Of a stretch of 6,548 nt of DNA, positions 5,621 through 6,548 are shown piece after piece; position 1 is the stretch's first letter, and every line of letters starts with the position of its first letter. The notes beneath the pieces are model-generated. The model saw only the letters and a list, made by a program, of their open reading frames with translations, did no database searches and was not told where the DNA came from. Source of the stretch: Anaerolineales bacterium. Lineage in GTDB: Bacteria > Chloroflexota > Anaerolineae > Anaerolineales > UBA4823. Location of the stretch: the NCBI GenBank assembly GCA_028687395.1, contig JAQUAE010000040.1:3459-10006 (forward strand), given 5' to 3'. A program made the position numbers and the translations under genes.

Positions 5621-5831
5621 CGTGCTGACAGTCGAAAAAATTAGTAAAGGATCCACCCAGTGCGAGGCGAAGAAACCCCCAGGCAAGAGACCTGATGCGA
5701 AGCAGGTGGTGTAAGAAGGGCGCGAGGTGACGTCGATGCCGGTTCAATTTTACCATCAAGGGGAGGCAAGCCGGCAAGGAGCGGAGTGGGGGAAGTGAAT
5801 CATGGTGTGGGGAAGAGGTGATCAATGTAAC
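5621..5831. other. Divergent spacer upstream of the lipoprotein gene
   Basis: No gene or RNA recognised. On the minus strand a weak promoter candidate for the lipoprotein gene is TAAAAT (5747-5752) with TTGCCG (5772-5777), but the 19-nt spacer is long. This would give a leader of about 130 nt. A T-run on the minus strand at 5635-5640 has no stem beside it. Confidence 0.35.
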
Positions 5832-5860
5832 TTGACGAGGGGTAACAAGGAGAGTAAGAT
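5832..5860 (+). promoter_or_regulatory. Sigma-70-type promoter of the riboswitch-mntP transcript
   Basis: -35 TTGACG (5832-5837), a spacer of exactly 17 nt and -10 TAAGAT (5855-5860). The predicted start near 5867 falls right before the first stem of the riboswitch, which supports the call. Confidence 0.7.
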
Positions 5861-5867
5861 AGCCAGC

Positions 5868-5959
5868 GGTTGGGGAGTAGCTGCCTGCGCCCCTGCAGGA
5901 AGGTTGTCGACAAGCACGGAGGAGACTCCCGGCAACCTGCTCGCCCGGAGAGACCAGCC
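5868..5959 (+). ncRNA. yybP-ykoY (Mn2+) riboswitch aptamer
   Basis: The 5' part GGTTGGGGAGTAGC (5868-5881) carries the conserved GGGGAGUAG loop of this class. The 3' part GAGACCAG (5950-5957) is the conserved closing segment. The closing stem P1 pairs GGTTGG (5868-5873) with CCAGCC (5954-5959), with one G-U pair. Inside are a small hairpin (CCTGC/GCAGG, 5884-5899) and AGGTTG/CAACCT (5901-5906 with 5933-5938), which leave CTCCCGG exposed in between. The class binds Mn2+ and controls mntP in other bacteria, including E. coli. Here it also precedes mntP and is followed by a terminator, so it probably acts by Mn2+-dependent readthrough. Assigned from motifs and context. A covariance-model search was not possible. 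Confidence 0.85.
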
Positions 5960-5961
5960 AG

Positions 5962-5994
5962 ACCACCAAAGCATCACGCTTATGGTGGTTTTTT
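5962..5994 (+). terminator. Intrinsic terminator, expression platform of the riboswitch
   Basis: Stem ACCACCA-AAGC pairs with GCTT-(A bulge)-TGGTGGT around the loop ATCAC, then a T-run to 5994. It begins 2 nt after the closing stem of the aptamer and ends 39 nt before the mntP start, so it sits where conditional termination would be expected. Confidence 0.85.
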
Positions 5995-6020
5995 GTACTC
6001 AGCATTGCCAACCCAAGAAA

Positions 6021-6025
6021 TGAGG
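6021..6025 (+). promoter_or_regulatory. Ribosome binding site deciding the TTG start of mntP
   Basis: TGAGG lies 8 nt before TTG at 6034. No ATG or GTG is in frame upstream, and the next in-frame ATG (6079) would remove the first membrane helix. Confidence 0.6.
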
Positions 6026-6033
6026 CAAAGGCA

Positions 6034-6548
6034 TTGGATGATTTATTATTCACTCTGGTCGTTGCTGTGGGGCTGGCGATGGACGCCTTCACGGTCTCGC
6101 TGGGGATCGGCACGGGACAGAACGCCAACACCCGGCGGGCCAGGCTGCGCCTGGCGTACCACTTTGGGCTATTTCAGGGGGGGATGACGGCGCTGGGGTG
6201 GCTGGCGGGGAGCACGATCGAGCCGTACATCAGAGAGCTGGATCACTGGATAGCGTTTGCGCTGCTGGCGTACGTGGGGGTGCGCATGATACGCTCGGGG
6301 ATGAAACCGGGGCAGGAAAGCTACCGGAGTGATCCGTCGCGGGGCGGCCTGCTGGTGGTGCTGTGTCTGGCGACGAGCATGGACGCGCTGGCGGTGGGTT
6401 TGAGCATGGCGATGCTGGAGACGCAAGTGCTGCTGCCGGCGCTGATCATAGGGGTGGTGACCTTCGGGTTATCGCTTGTCGGCTCGACCTGGGGGAACCA
6501 ACTGGGCCAACGTTTCGGGAAACGCATGGAAATCCTGGGCGGCGTGAT
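6034..6548 (+). CDS. mntP: Manganese efflux pump MntP, 3' end cut by window edge
   Basis: 171 codons are in the window, and the family length is about 185-190, so only the last helix is missing. The two-fold repeat of the family is clear. VGLAMDAFTVSLGIG (12-26) has the conserved Asp17. The second copy, LATSMDALAVGLSMAML (112-128), has Asp117. Both aspartates are part of the Mn2+ path in MntP. HFGLFQGGMTALGWLAG and AYVGVRMIRSGM are also typical. It is an inner-membrane exporter that lowers cytoplasmic Mn2+. The start is TTG, preceded by TGAGG. The upstream riboswitch and terminator give a simple loop: Mn2+ binds the leader and expression of the exporter rises. Confidence 0.95.
   Translation, partial: MDDLLFTLVVAVGLAMDAFTVSLGIGTGQNANTRRARLRLAYHFGLFQGGMTALGWLAGSTIEPYIRELDHWIAFALLAYVGVRMIRSGMKPGQESYRSDPSRGGLLVVLCLATSMDALAVGLSMAMLETQVLLPALIIGVVTFGLSLVGSTWGNQLGQRFGKRMEILGGV

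Noticed and set aside
5921..5940. SAM riboswitch, suggested by CCCGGCAACC
   Set aside because: The GGGGAGTAG loop, the GAGACC closing segment and the downstream mntP fit the manganese class. The other SAM-I elements are absent.
5613..6131. Upstream extension of the lipoprotein frame to a start at 6131
   Set aside because: It would bury the signal peptide and lipobox in the middle of the protein, and it runs antisense through the riboswitch, terminator and start of mntP. The TAAGGAG site before 5609 marks the true start.
5870..6187. Plus-strand frame containing an ATG near 6038
   Set aside because: It crosses the riboswitch and terminator and is out of frame with MntP, which continues to the window end with clear family motifs.

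Overview
The window is a GC-rich bacterial chromosome segment. It has short, AT-richer intergenic spacers that carry small repeats. The genes fit a Chloroflexota (Anaerolineae-like) genome: a lipoprotein with a Ser/Pro/Thr linker of PT repeats, an ArsR plus YraQ-type permease pair, a DoxX protein and a riboswitch-controlled mntP. The lineage is an inference from gene content and style. There is no rRNA or marker gene to confirm it.

Layout. Positions 1-1864 (minus strand): an ArsR/SmtB-family metal sensor, followed after a 2-nt gap by a YraQ/ArsP-type permease that runs off the left edge. This looks like a small metal(loid)-responsive efflux operon. Its control region (1865-1925) holds a putative -10 box, an ArsR-like inverted repeat over the start and Shine-Dalgarno, and a GTGA-N6-TCAC site. 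Positions 2156-2752 (minus): a DoxX-family membrane protein with its own good sigma-70-type promoter at 2798-2826. Positions 2827-3417: no gene. This spacer holds two copies of a 27-nt direct repeat, two AAATGACRATTT elements (a third is inverted at 2139-2150) and two of three related hairpins with a CAA loop. Positions 3418-4278 (plus): a HAD-IIA (NagD-type) phosphatase. Positions 4260-5609 (minus): a secreted lipoprotein with a C-terminal HEAAH zinc-peptidase-like motif. It converges on the HAD gene and overlaps it by 19 bp. Positions 5832-5994 (plus): promoter, yybP-ykoY (Mn2+) riboswitch and intrinsic terminator. Positions 6034-6548 (plus): the manganese exporter gene mntP, starting at TTG and cut by the right edge.

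The clearest functional units are the two metal-homeostasis modules at the ends: ArsR-permease on the left and riboswitch-mntP on the right. DoxX, the HAD phosphatase and the lipoprotein show no evident joint pathway. I found no clear new defence or mobile system. The least explained signals are the hairpin/AAATGACRATTT repeat family and the HEAAH lipoprotein.
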